Of a stretch of 64,000 nucleotides of DNA, positions 1-6,788 are shown in pieces. The DNA comes from Cellulomonas sp. URHE0023 (GTDB lineage: Bacteria > Actinomycetota > Actinomycetes > Actinomycetales > Cellulomonadaceae): NCBI RefSeq assembly GCF_000688475.1, contig NZ_JIAN01000009.1, forward strand, positions 248,001 through 312,000, given 5' to 3'. The position numbers and the translations under genes are program-made. Every line of letters starts with the position of its first letter. Positions within the stretch are counted from its first letter, which is position 1. The notes below the pieces were generated by a model. The model saw nothing but the letters and a program-made list of their open reading frames with translations, was not told where the DNA came from and searched no databases.

Positions 1-1
1 G

Positions 2-376
2 ACGGTGCACTGGGGCTACGAGGTGGTGGGCGACCCCGTGTCCGACCTGCACGACGTCACCATCGAGACGTCGACCGGGAGCGTGCCCGCGTGCGGCACC
101 TTCGACCTGCCCGCGGGTACGACGCACGTGTGCGACGACCCGTCCACGAGGACGGTGACCGGCGAGGACGTCCCCGTCGGCAGCGTCTCGCAGACGGCAT
201 GGGCACGCGGGCTCACCGTCGACGGCACGCCTGCGACGACCGCAGCCAGCACCGCCTCGGTCGCCGTGGAAGGTCTGGCCGTGACCGGCAGTGACCCGCG
301 GATCGGCCTCCTCGCAGCGGCCGCGATCCTGCTTGGCGCGGCGGCCGTGACCGTGTCCCGCCGACGTCGCGCCTGA
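2..376 (+). CDS. C-terminal part of a sortase-anchored surface protein (5' end outside window)
   Basis: The frame is open from the window edge, so only the last 124 codons or so are seen. The visible part is extracellular beta-rich sequence with two cysteines. It ends in a cell-wall sorting signal: LAVTG, a hydrophobic segment of about 20 residues rich in Ala and Leu, then a basic RRRR tail. LAxTG signals are typical of class E sortase substrates in high-GC Gram-positives, so the protein is probably linked covalently to peptidoglycan. The function of the exposed part cannot be judged from this fragment; isopeptide or Cna-like stalk repeats are a guess. Confidence 0.75.
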   Translation, partial: TVHWGYEVVGDPVSDLHDVTIETSTGSVPACGTFDLPAGTTHVCDDPSTRTVTGEDVPVGSVSQTAWARGLTVDGTPATTAASTASVAVEGLAVTGSDPRIGLLAAAAILLGAAAVTVSRRRRA

Positions 377-413
377 CGGTTCCGCCGCCGACCGAGCCCG
401 TGGGTCAGGCGCG
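368..413. terminator. Inverted repeat spanning two convergent stop codons
   Basis: Perfect 10-bp arms CGCGCCTGAC (368-377) and GTCAGGCGCG (404-413) flank a 26-nt loop. Each arm contains the stop codon of one convergent gene, the surface protein on + and the methyltransferase on -. A bidirectional hairpin without a U-tract is plausible as a terminator. The repeat may also simply reflect two proteins that both end in Arg-Ala-stop. Confidence 0.4.
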
Positions 414-1226
414 CGCGAGGATCTCGCCGTGCAGCACCGCGAACCAGCCTTCGGGCTGCTCGCCCCACTCGCGCCACGCGTCGGCGAGCAGCTCCAGGCC
501 CACCTCGTCGGCCAGCCCGTGCGCGATCGCCTGCGCGGCGAAGTTGGACGCGACCGACCGGTCCGCCCACAACCCGGCCCACCAGGTGCGGTCCTCGGGG
601 GTGGCGTAGCACCAGACCCCGGCGCTGGGCACGATGTCGTCGGGGGCGAACCCTGCCTCCCGGACCCATGCCAGCAGGCGACGCCCCGCGTTGGCCTCCG
701 CTCCGTTGGCCTGCGTGACCTCGTGGTACAGGGCCAGCCACTCGTCGAGGCCCGCCGAGTGCGGGTACCACGTCATGCCGGCGTAGTCCGCGTCCCGGAC
801 CGCGACGATCCCGCCGGGGCGGGCGACGCGTCGCATCTCCCGCAGCGCGGCGACGGGATCGGTCAGGTGCTGCAGCACCTGGTGAGCGTGCACGACGTCG
901 AACGAGTCGTCCTCGAAGGGGAGCTCGTAGGCGTCGGCGACCTGGAACGTCACGTTCGACGCACCAGCGTCGGCGGCCGCTTTCTGCGCGATCTCGACGA
1001 CAGCCGTCGATGCGTCCACACCGACGGCCGAGCCGTTGCCGAGCCGGGTGGCCAGATCGATCGTCACGGAACCCGGACCGCACCCCACGTCGAGGAGCCG
1101 GGAGCCCGGCACGAGCGCGGGCAGCAGGTACGCGGCCGAGTTCTCCGCGGTGCGCCAACGGTGGGAGCGCAGCACGGACTCATGGTGTCCGTGGGTGTAG
1201 ACGTCGGGGTGCGCCGGGGAGTTCAC
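405..1226 (-). CDS. Class I SAM-dependent methyltransferase
   Basis: A 273-residue Rossmann-fold methyltransferase of the UbiE/COQ5-like Methyltransf_11/25 type. Motif I is LLDVGCGPG (residues 44-52), followed by an acidic strand end (VGVDAS) and the HAHQVLQHL post-motif typical of small-molecule methylases. The substrate is not predictable. The start is a GTG; a TAGAGT hexamer lies 5 nt upstream (1232-1237 on the reverse strand), which would give a leaderless mRNA. It is divergent from the membrane acyltransferase-like gene at 1286 and convergent with the surface protein, so it is probably monocistronic. Confidence 0.85.
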   Translation of the reverse strand: MNSPAHPDVYTHGHHESVLRSHRWRTAENSAAYLLPALVPGSRLLDVGCGPGSVTIDLATRLGNGSAVGVDASTAVVEIAQKAAADAGASNVTFQVADAYELPFEDDSFDVVHAHQVLQHLTDPVAALREMRRVARPGGIVAVRDADYAGMTWYPHSAGLDEWLALYHEVTQANGAEANAGRRLLAWVREAGFAPDDIVPSAGVWCYATPEDRTWWAGLWADRSVASNFAAQAIAHGLADEVGLELLADAWREWGEQPEGWFAVLHGEILARA

Positions 1227-1285
1227 ACAGAACTCTAATCATCCGCGAGGGTTCCATTTCAACAATCGGAACGAACCGTTTCGAT

Positions 1286-2338
1286 ATGCGAGACATGGCC
1301 CTGCCTTACGATCCACGGATGCGGCGGATCGTGGGCATCGACGTGGCGCGGGGCATCGCCGTGCTCGGGATGATGACCGCACACGTGGGACCCGACGACC
1401 ACGGTCCGGTGCCTCCGGGCGGGTTCGCCCAGCTCGCGGACGGCCGGCCGTCGGCTCTGTTCGTCGTGCTCGCCGGCATCTCGCTCGCCCTGCTCTCCGG
1501 CGGTGCGTCACCGGTCAGCGGCGGTGCGATGACGAACGCGCGCATCCGCGTCGTCGCACGAGCCTTCCTCGTGCTCTTCCTGGGCCTCGTCCTGGTGGCG
1601 CTGGGTACTCCGGTGGTCGTGATCCTGCCGACGTACGCGGTCCTCTTCGTCGCCGGAAGCGTCGTCCTCGGCTGGACGCGGCGGGCGCTCCTGGCCGCGT
1701 CCGTCGCCTTCGCGGTGCTCGGACCGCCGCTCGTCCAGTGGCTCGTCGACGACCCCGTGGAGCAGAACAGCATCCCCGGCCTCTTCGTCGGCCCCCACTA
1801 CCCGGCCCTGATCTGGATGTCCTACCTGCTGACCGGCCTTGCCGTGGGCCGCAGCGACCTGCGGTCCCCGCGGCTGCGGCACGTCGGGGTTCTCGTCGGG
1901 CTCGGGCTGGTCCTGCTCGGGCACGGCGGCGCCTGGCTCGCGCAGCGGGCGACCTCCTGGCCGCCCGAGCTCACCAGCAGCGCCCCGCATGCGTCCACCA
2001 CCTTCGAGCTGGCGGGCAACACCGGCGTCGCGTTCCTCGTGCTCGTGGGCTCGCTGGCCGCCGCCGACCGCTGGCCGCGCGCGGTGTCCCCTGTCGCCGC
2101 GGTCGGCAGCCTCGCCCTCACGGCCTACACCGTGCACATCGTCGTCATCGCGATCGTCGGCGACGACGTCGTCTTCCAGCCCACCGTGCTCAGCTGGCTC
2201 GCATTCCTGGGCGTCACGACTGCCGCGTGCTGGGCATGGGCCCGGTTCCTGGGCCGCGGGCCGTTGGAACGCGTCATGCACGAGGTGTCGACGGTGGTAG
2301 CCCAGGACACGACCCCGGTGCGCGACGCGCAGGGGTGA
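1286..2338 (+). CDS. Multi-pass membrane protein, HGSNAT-like/DUF1624-DUF418 family
   Basis: About 350 residues with roughly ten hydrophobic segments. Near the N-terminus it carries RIVGIDVARGIAVLGMM, the hallmark of DUF1624/heparan-alpha-glucosaminide N-acetyltransferase-like and DUF418 proteins, which are membrane acyltransferase-like proteins of mostly unknown substrate. The start is uncertain: ATGs at 1286, 1295 and 1319 are in frame and none has a good ribosome binding site; 1319 would begin directly at MRRIVGIDVARG. It is divergent from the methyltransferase. Membrane localisation is certain from sequence; enzymatic acyl transfer is inferred. Confidence 0.75.
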   Translation: MRDMALPYDPRMRRIVGIDVARGIAVLGMMTAHVGPDDHGPVPPGGFAQLADGRPSALFVVLAGISLALLSGGASPVSGGAMTNARIRVVARAFLVLFLGLVLVALGTPVVVILPTYAVLFVAGSVVLGWTRRALLAASVAFAVLGPPLVQWLVDDPVEQNSIPGLFVGPHYPALIWMSYLLTGLAVGRSDLRSPRLRHVGVLVGLGLVLLGHGGAWLAQRATSWPPELTSSAPHASTTFELAGNTGVAFLVLVGSLAAADRWPRAVSPVAAVGSLALTAYTVHIVVIAIVGDDVVFQPTVLSWLAFLGVTTAACWAWARFLGRGPLERVMHEVSTVVAQDTTPVRDAQG

Positions 2339-2357
2339 ACGACCGGTCGTGCACGTC

Positions 2358-2744
2358 TCAGACGGTGAGCTGGACCACCGCGAGCGCGATGGCGAGCACC
2401 GGGAAGAGGCCCTGCGTCGCCGCTGCCCGGACCATGCGGCGGTCCGCGGAGATCAGGACGGCAGCCGCGGCGAGCATCGAGCCGCAGCCGAACAGGACCA
2501 GCGCCAACCCGACGTCCTGCGACCCGGCGAGCGCCAGCCCGACCCCCACCAGGGTGCCGACCGCCAGGAACAGGTTGTAGAAGCCTTGGTTGTACGCCCA
2601 CGGCTTGACCGCCGGCACGTCCTGCGTGCGCGTCAGGAAGCGTGCGTGCACCTCAGGTCGCTCGAAGAGCACCGACTCGTAGAGGAAGAAGACGACGTGG
2701 AGCAGGGCGGCGAGCACGGCGAAGACAGCGGCAGCGATGAGCAT
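2358..2744 (-). CDS. DUF1304 family membrane protein
   Basis: 128 residues and four predicted transmembrane helices, starting MLIAAAVFAVLAALLHVVFFLYESVLF. The HVxFFxxExxxF pattern and the later NQGFYNLFLA segment identify DUF1304, a small integral membrane family found widely in bacteria with no established function. The upstream in-frame extension to 2813 overlaps the divergent gene at 2771 and is not family-like, so the ATG at 2744 was chosen. Confidence 0.85.
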   Translation of the reverse strand: MLIAAAVFAVLAALLHVVFFLYESVLFERPEVHARFLTRTQDVPAVKPWAYNQGFYNLFLAVGTLVGVGLALAGSQDVGLALVLFGCGSMLAAAAVLISADRRMVRAAATQGLFPVLAIALAVVQLTV

Positions 2745-2758
2745 CGGGTCAGTCTGCC

Positions 2759-2764
2759 TACCCT
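2759..2764 (+). promoter_or_regulatory. -10 hexamer for a leaderless mRNA (gene at 2771)
   Basis: TACCCT ends 6 nt before the ATG at 2771, placing transcription start at or next to the start codon. No -35 match is evident and there is no Shine-Dalgarno sequence. Confidence 0.45.
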
Positions 2765-2770
2765 TGTCCG

Positions 2771-3700
2771 ATGACCACCAGGGTGTCCGCGCGAGGCGTC
2801 CTCGACGAGGCAACGTGGCAGTCGCTCGCCGAGCAGCACGCCGCGCGCGCCGACGCGTTCACGGCCGGTCGGCGTGCGCGCAGGTCGCGGCACGAGAAGC
2901 ACGCGATCGAGGACTTCCTGTTCGAGTACTACCCCGTCTCACCGGCAGCTCTGCGGCGCTGGCACCCAGGAGCCGGCGTCAGGCTGACCCCAGGGCCCGT
3001 GCCGCACGCCGGCTGGCGCTGGTACGTCACCGACCCCGACGGGTTCGTCACGCTCGACGTCGAGGCCTACCTGGCCGACCGCGGCGAGTCTCTGCGGTTC
3101 ATCGCCGGCCTGCTGGGCCAGACCCTCGCGCGACCGGCGTTCACCGGGTGCTTCGGCCTGCACGAGTGGGCGATGGTCTACCGCGAGCACGACGACGAGC
3201 ACCGGCACCCGCTGCCGTTGCGGCTGGGTGCTGCGGGGACCGACGCGGTCGTCGAGTCGAACCGCATCCGCTGCACCCACTTCGACGCGTACCGGTTCTT
3301 CACGCCCGAGGCGGTCGACCGCAACGCCCTGCGACCGACGCGGGCCAACCAGGCGGACATGGAGCAGGCCGGCTGCCTGCACGCGGGCATGGACGTCTAC
3401 AAGTGGGCCACCAAGCTCGGTCCCGTGGTCCCCGGTGACCTGCTGCTGGACTGCTTCGAGCTCGCACGTGACATCCGCACGCTCGACATGCAGGCGTCGC
3501 CCTACGACGTGAGCAGCTACGGGCTCGAGCCGGTCATGATCGAGACAGCGCAGGGCAAGGCGTCGTACGCCGCGGCGCAGAAGATCTTCGCCGAGCGCGG
3601 CAACGCCCTGCGGGAGCGCCTGCTCGATGTGTGCCGTCCGGTCGTCGGGTTGCCGCACGGTGTTCAGTTCGGCGTCCCGTCGGTCGATGAGCGCATGTGA
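2771..3700 (+). CDS. Conserved actinobacterial protein, often labelled 3-methyladenine DNA glycosylase
   Basis: 309 residues, soluble, no signal peptide. The sequence, with RHEKHAIEDFLFEYY near residue 40 and MEQAGCLHAGMDVYKW near residue 200, is strongly conserved in actinobacteria. Database entries commonly call it 3-methyladenine DNA glycosylase, but I see no helix-hairpin-helix/GPD motif that would prove this, so the function should be treated as unknown. The stop overlaps the GTG start of the secreted protein at 3697 by 4 nt (GTGA), so the two are probably translationally coupled. Confidence 0.7.
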   Translation: MTTRVSARGVLDEATWQSLAEQHAARADAFTAGRRARRSRHEKHAIEDFLFEYYPVSPAALRRWHPGAGVRLTPGPVPHAGWRWYVTDPDGFVTLDVEAYLADRGESLRFIAGLLGQTLARPAFTGCFGLHEWAMVYREHDDEHRHPLPLRLGAAGTDAVVESNRIRCTHFDAYRFFTPEAVDRNALRPTRANQADMEQAGCLHAGMDVYKWATKLGPVVPGDLLLDCFELARDIRTLDMQASPYDVSSYGLEPVMIETAQGKASYAAAQKIFAERGNALRERLLDVCRPVVGLPHGVQFGVPSVDERM

Positions 3701-4302
3701 GAGCCGCCCGTCACCACCTCGTCGCAGCCGTCGTCGGTGTCGCGGCATTCGTCGGCGGTGGGGCCTCTGCGGACCTCTGGGTGCACCACGGATCCGAGCA
3801 CCTGCCCGGCGACCTTCCGGTCGACTCGCTCGACGAGGGCATCGCCCTGCCGTTCACGGTCGCGGTCCCAGCGGCACGGGGGTGCCCCGACTACGCCTTC
3901 GACGCACCCCTGCCTGATCCGGGCGCGGTGGGGCCGACGTCGGACCGGACGTTCCACCTGAGCGCGAGCCCCATGGCGGCGATCCTGGTCGTCTGCCTGC
4001 CCGACGCCGGTGGATCCGCCGAGGCCGTCGTGGCGCACCACCTCGCGGTGCCGATCAGCGACGGGACGCACATCACCGACGGACCTGTCCTGGTCCGCAG
4101 CGCGTTCGGCGAGGCGTTCCGGATCGACACGCAGTTCGGCACCACCGGACCGACTATCCGTGAGTGGTACACGGACCACGACGGGGTCGTCATCGTCGTC
4201 GGGCTGATCTTCTACCCCGGTGCGGACGTGGCGGGCAGCACGTCGATCGTCGAGTCGATGCTCACGTCCTGGACCTGGCACCTGCGTCCGGTGGACGGCT
4301 AG
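3697..4302 (+). CDS. Secreted or membrane-anchored protein of unknown function
   Basis: 201 residues. The basic N-terminus is followed by a short hydrophobic stretch (LVAAVVGVAAFVGG), a signal peptide or anchor without a lipobox. The remaining domain is extracytoplasmic. Its C-terminal third (from about residue 128 to the SMLTSWTW motif) aligns with the C-terminus of the protein at 6143, so the two are paralogues 2 kb apart. It overlaps the upstream gene by GTGA. Its stop codon shares CTAG with the convergent gene at 4299. Function unknown. Confidence 0.65.
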   Translation: MRAARHHLVAAVVGVAAFVGGGASADLWVHHGSEHLPGDLPVDSLDEGIALPFTVAVPAARGCPDYAFDAPLPDPGAVGPTSDRTFHLSASPMAAILVVCLPDAGGSAEAVVAHHLAVPISDGTHITDGPVLVRSAFGEAFRIDTQFGTTGPTIREWYTDHDGVVIVVGLIFYPGADVAGSTSIVESMLTSWTWHLRPVDG

Positions 4303-5228
4303 CGCCGGGCGTCGTCCGACGGCGCCGGGCGGCCTGCACCGGCAACCCGGCGGGCGTCGTCGGGGCCCAGCATCCAGCGGATCATCCGGGTGACCGTTCC
4401 TCCCGCGAGCCGCGCTCCGGCGCGGCCGACCGGGCCGGGGTGCCGAACGCCGAGCTGCTCGCACGCCCACAACGGGAGCGACGCGACCGCCGCACGGGCG
4501 AGCGAGGAGTACGCGGGCCGCAGGCTCCAGGGAACCGGCGGCTCATGGAGCAGGAAGTCCGCGGCCTCACGAGCCGCGGCGGACGGACCGAGGACGGGCC
4601 TGAACTCGCGGAGGGCCAGCGCGAGCTCCGCGACCGACGTCGGAACGCGTTCCGCCCCGAGCGCGACGGCGACCCGTGCGGCCTGCTCGACGTACCGGTC
4701 GGCGTCGACCGCGTCGATCGGTCGCTGGCCGTACAGCCGGTAGGCGCGCAGGAAGCTGTCCGCCTCGGCCACGTGGACCCACCGCAGCAGCTCCGGGTCG
4801 CCCGCTGCGTACGCGATCCCTTCGTGGGTGGTGCCGGTGATGCGCTCGTGGACCTCGCGGACGCGGGCGATCGCGGCCTCGGCGTCGTCGGCGGTGCCGA
4901 ACGTGGTGACCGCGAGGAAGGTGCTGGTCCGCGCGAGCCGACCCCACGGGTCACCCTTGTAGCCGGAGTGCGCGGCGACGGCCGCCATGGCCGCCGGGTG
5001 CAGGGACTGCAGCAGCAGCGCGCGCATGCCCCCGACGAACATCGACGCGTCGCCGTGCACCGTGCGGATCGGCGAACCGGGCAGGTACCAGCGGGGGCCG
5101 GGCGTGCCGTGGATCCGATCCCGTTGCGCCAGCCCGTCCGGCCCGGCGACGCGCAGGAAGAGCTGGGTGCCTGCTCGGTCCCGCAGGGTGGACAGCCCGA
5201 GTGACATCGGTGCACCCGCCTCTCGCAT
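4299..5228 (-). CDS. MpaB/DUF2236 family (latex-clearing-protein-like) oxygenase
   Basis: 309 residues of the DUF2236 family, whose characterised members include the rubber oxygenase Lcp and MpaB; they are mostly helical b-type haem-binding proteins. Family-typical elements are GGMRALLLQSLHPAAMAAV (around residue 67), the H-rich centre TGTTHEGIAYAAGDPELLRWVHVAEADSF, and a helical C-terminus. There is no signal peptide, unlike secreted Lcp, so it is likely cytoplasmic with an unknown substrate. An alternative ATG at 5207 (MSLGLSTLRD) has a purine-rich stretch upstream and may be the true start. Confidence 0.82.
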   Translation of the reverse strand: MREAGAPMSLGLSTLRDRAGTQLFLRVAGPDGLAQRDRIHGTPGPRWYLPGSPIRTVHGDASMFVGGMRALLLQSLHPAAMAAVAAHSGYKGDPWGRLARTSTFLAVTTFGTADDAEAAIARVREVHERITGTTHEGIAYAAGDPELLRWVHVAEADSFLRAYRLYGQRPIDAVDADRYVEQAARVAVALGAERVPTSVAELALALREFRPVLGPSAAAREAADFLLHEPPVPWSLRPAYSSLARAAVASLPLWACEQLGVRHPGPVGRAGARLAGGTVTRMIRWMLGPDDARRVAGAGRPAPSDDARR

Positions 5229-5346
5229 CGTCGGACGTGCTGGGCCTCGATGCTAGGTCGCCGGGTGCCGGGGCGCCTGTGGGGTCGACGTCTCATTTCC
5301 GGGAGTGCGCCCGGGGCAACCGTGGCGGGCCCGACACGATGCCCGC

Positions 5347-6123
5347 ATGACCGCACCCACGCTCACGCACATCGGCGGCCCGACCCTCCTGATCGAGATC
5401 GAGGGTTGGCGGCTGCTCACCGACCCGACGTTCGAGGCTCCCGGACGCACGTACTCGTTCGGGCCCGGCGCGCGCTCGCGCAAGGTGACCGGCCCGGCGC
5501 TGCAGCCGTCCGACCTCGGCAGCATCGACGCGGTCCTGCTGTCCCACGACCACCACGCCGACAACCTGGACGACGCGGGACGCGCGTTCCTGCCTGCGGC
5601 AGGGAGCGTGCTGACCACGGTGTCCGGCGCGCGGCGCCTCGGTGCGGGCGCGGTCGGGCTCGCCGCCTGGCAGACGCACGTCCTGGAGGCGCCCGGCCGA
5701 CCCACGCTGACGATCACGGCGACCCCCGCTCAGCACGGTCCCCGGTTCGGCCACCGGCTCGTCGGGGAGGCTGTCGGCTTCGCCATCACCGTCGAGGGTT
5801 CCGACGACGTCGCGATCTGGGTCTCCGGCGACACTGTGCTGTTCGACGGCATCCGGGAGGTCGCATCGAAGCTCGCGGTCGACGTCGCCGTGATGCACCT
5901 CGGGGCCGTGAAGTTCCCCGTCACGGGTCCGCTGCGCTTCACGTTCAACACCGCCGAAGCCGCCGAGGTGGTCAGCCTTCTGAAGCCCCGCGTCGTCATC
6001 CCGGTGCACTACGAGGGCTGGTCGCACTTCCGCGAGAACCGCGACGTCTTCGAGCCCGCGCTGGCCGCGACGGGCGCCGACGTCCGCTGGCTCGCCCTCG
6101 GCGAGCCGACGCCGGTCGACTGA
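5347..6123 (+). CDS. MBL-fold metal-dependent hydrolase (UlaG-like)
   Basis: 258 residues with the metallo-beta-lactamase signature LLSHDHHADNLD (S-H-x-H-x-D-x, around residue 62), a later GDT metal-ligand turn (WVSGDTVLF) and the terminal HYEGWSHF histidine. The architecture matches beta-lactamase-like proteins related to UlaG (L-ascorbate-6-phosphate lactonase). The substrate is unknown. The ATG at 5347 starts directly before the first beta strand (LTHIGGPTLLIE); CACGAT lies 6 nt upstream, consistent with leaderless expression. Confidence 0.85.
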   Translation: MTAPTLTHIGGPTLLIEIEGWRLLTDPTFEAPGRTYSFGPGARSRKVTGPALQPSDLGSIDAVLLSHDHHADNLDDAGRAFLPAAGSVLTTVSGARRLGAGAVGLAAWQTHVLEAPGRPTLTITATPAQHGPRFGHRLVGEAVGFAITVEGSDDVAIWVSGDTVLFDGIREVASKLAVDVAVMHLGAVKFPVTGPLRFTFNTAEAAEVVSLLKPRVVIPVHYEGWSHFRENRDVFEPALAATGADVRWLALGEPTPVD

Positions 6124-6142
6124 CGGCCCTTGCGCCGATCGG

Positions 6143-6751
6143 ATGACACGTGAGACGGACAGCCGGCGCGCTCGCGACAATCTGCGCGTGCGAACAGCTG
6201 CCCGGGTCACGGTCCCGCTCGTCGTCGGCGTGATCCTGGCGGGAGGAGCGGCGTTCGCGCGGGCGACTCGCGAGCCCGCCGCGCTGCCGCCGCTCGCCGT
6301 CGAGACCCTGAACCCGCCGGCGGAGATCGACCTCCCCGCGCAGATCGTCGCAAGCGGCGACAGCCGGACGACCTTCTCCCTCGGCGCCCCCGTCGAGGGC
6401 GAGCAGCACGGTGACCTCCTGACAGTGCAGCTCGCACCTCTGCCCGACTGGTCGTCCTTCGGCGTCGTGCAGCCGCCCCAGACCGACGGTCTCGGCTCGC
6501 TGGAGGACTTCACGGACTGGCAGCGTCGGCACCCGGAGGACTCGCAGCTCGTCGGGGACCCGGTCGTCGAGCACAGCGCGCTCGGCGTCGCGGTCCGCAA
6601 GGACCTGAGCATGAACGCGAAGCTCACGATCACGCAGTGGGCGGTCGAGCACGACGACGGCCTCTACCTGGTGGAGTGGACGCACCGTCCCGACGACGAG
6701 ACCTGGCGCCCGACCGTCGAGGCGATGATCGCGTCGTGGCGCTGGGGCTGA
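6143..6751 (+). CDS. Membrane-anchored secreted protein, paralogue of the protein at 3697
   Basis: 202 residues. After a charged N-terminus a hydrophobic segment (VTVPLVVGVILAGGAAFA, about residues 22-39) acts as signal anchor. The rest is extracytoplasmic. The C-terminal half matches the protein at 3697: GDPVVEHSALG against DGPVLVRSAFG, then a tryptophan-rich strand, then VEAMIASWRW against VESMLTSWTW. It starts 20 nt after the MBL hydrolase and may be co-transcribed. No known family was recognised. Confidence 0.65.
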   Translation: MTRETDSRRARDNLRVRTAARVTVPLVVGVILAGGAAFARATREPAALPPLAVETLNPPAEIDLPAQIVASGDSRTTFSLGAPVEGEQHGDLLTVQLAPLPDWSSFGVVQPPQTDGLGSLEDFTDWQRRHPEDSQLVGDPVVEHSALGVAVRKDLSMNAKLTITQWAVEHDDGLYLVEWTHRPDDETWRPTVEAMIASWRWG

Positions 6752-6788
6752 GCCCGTCCCACTGCGCACGTGGGACCATCGACCCACG

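Noticed and set aside
2771..3700. Firm annotation as 3-methyladenine DNA glycosylase
   Set aside because: The label is common in databases, but no DNA glycosylase motif can be seen, so the product is described as unknown.
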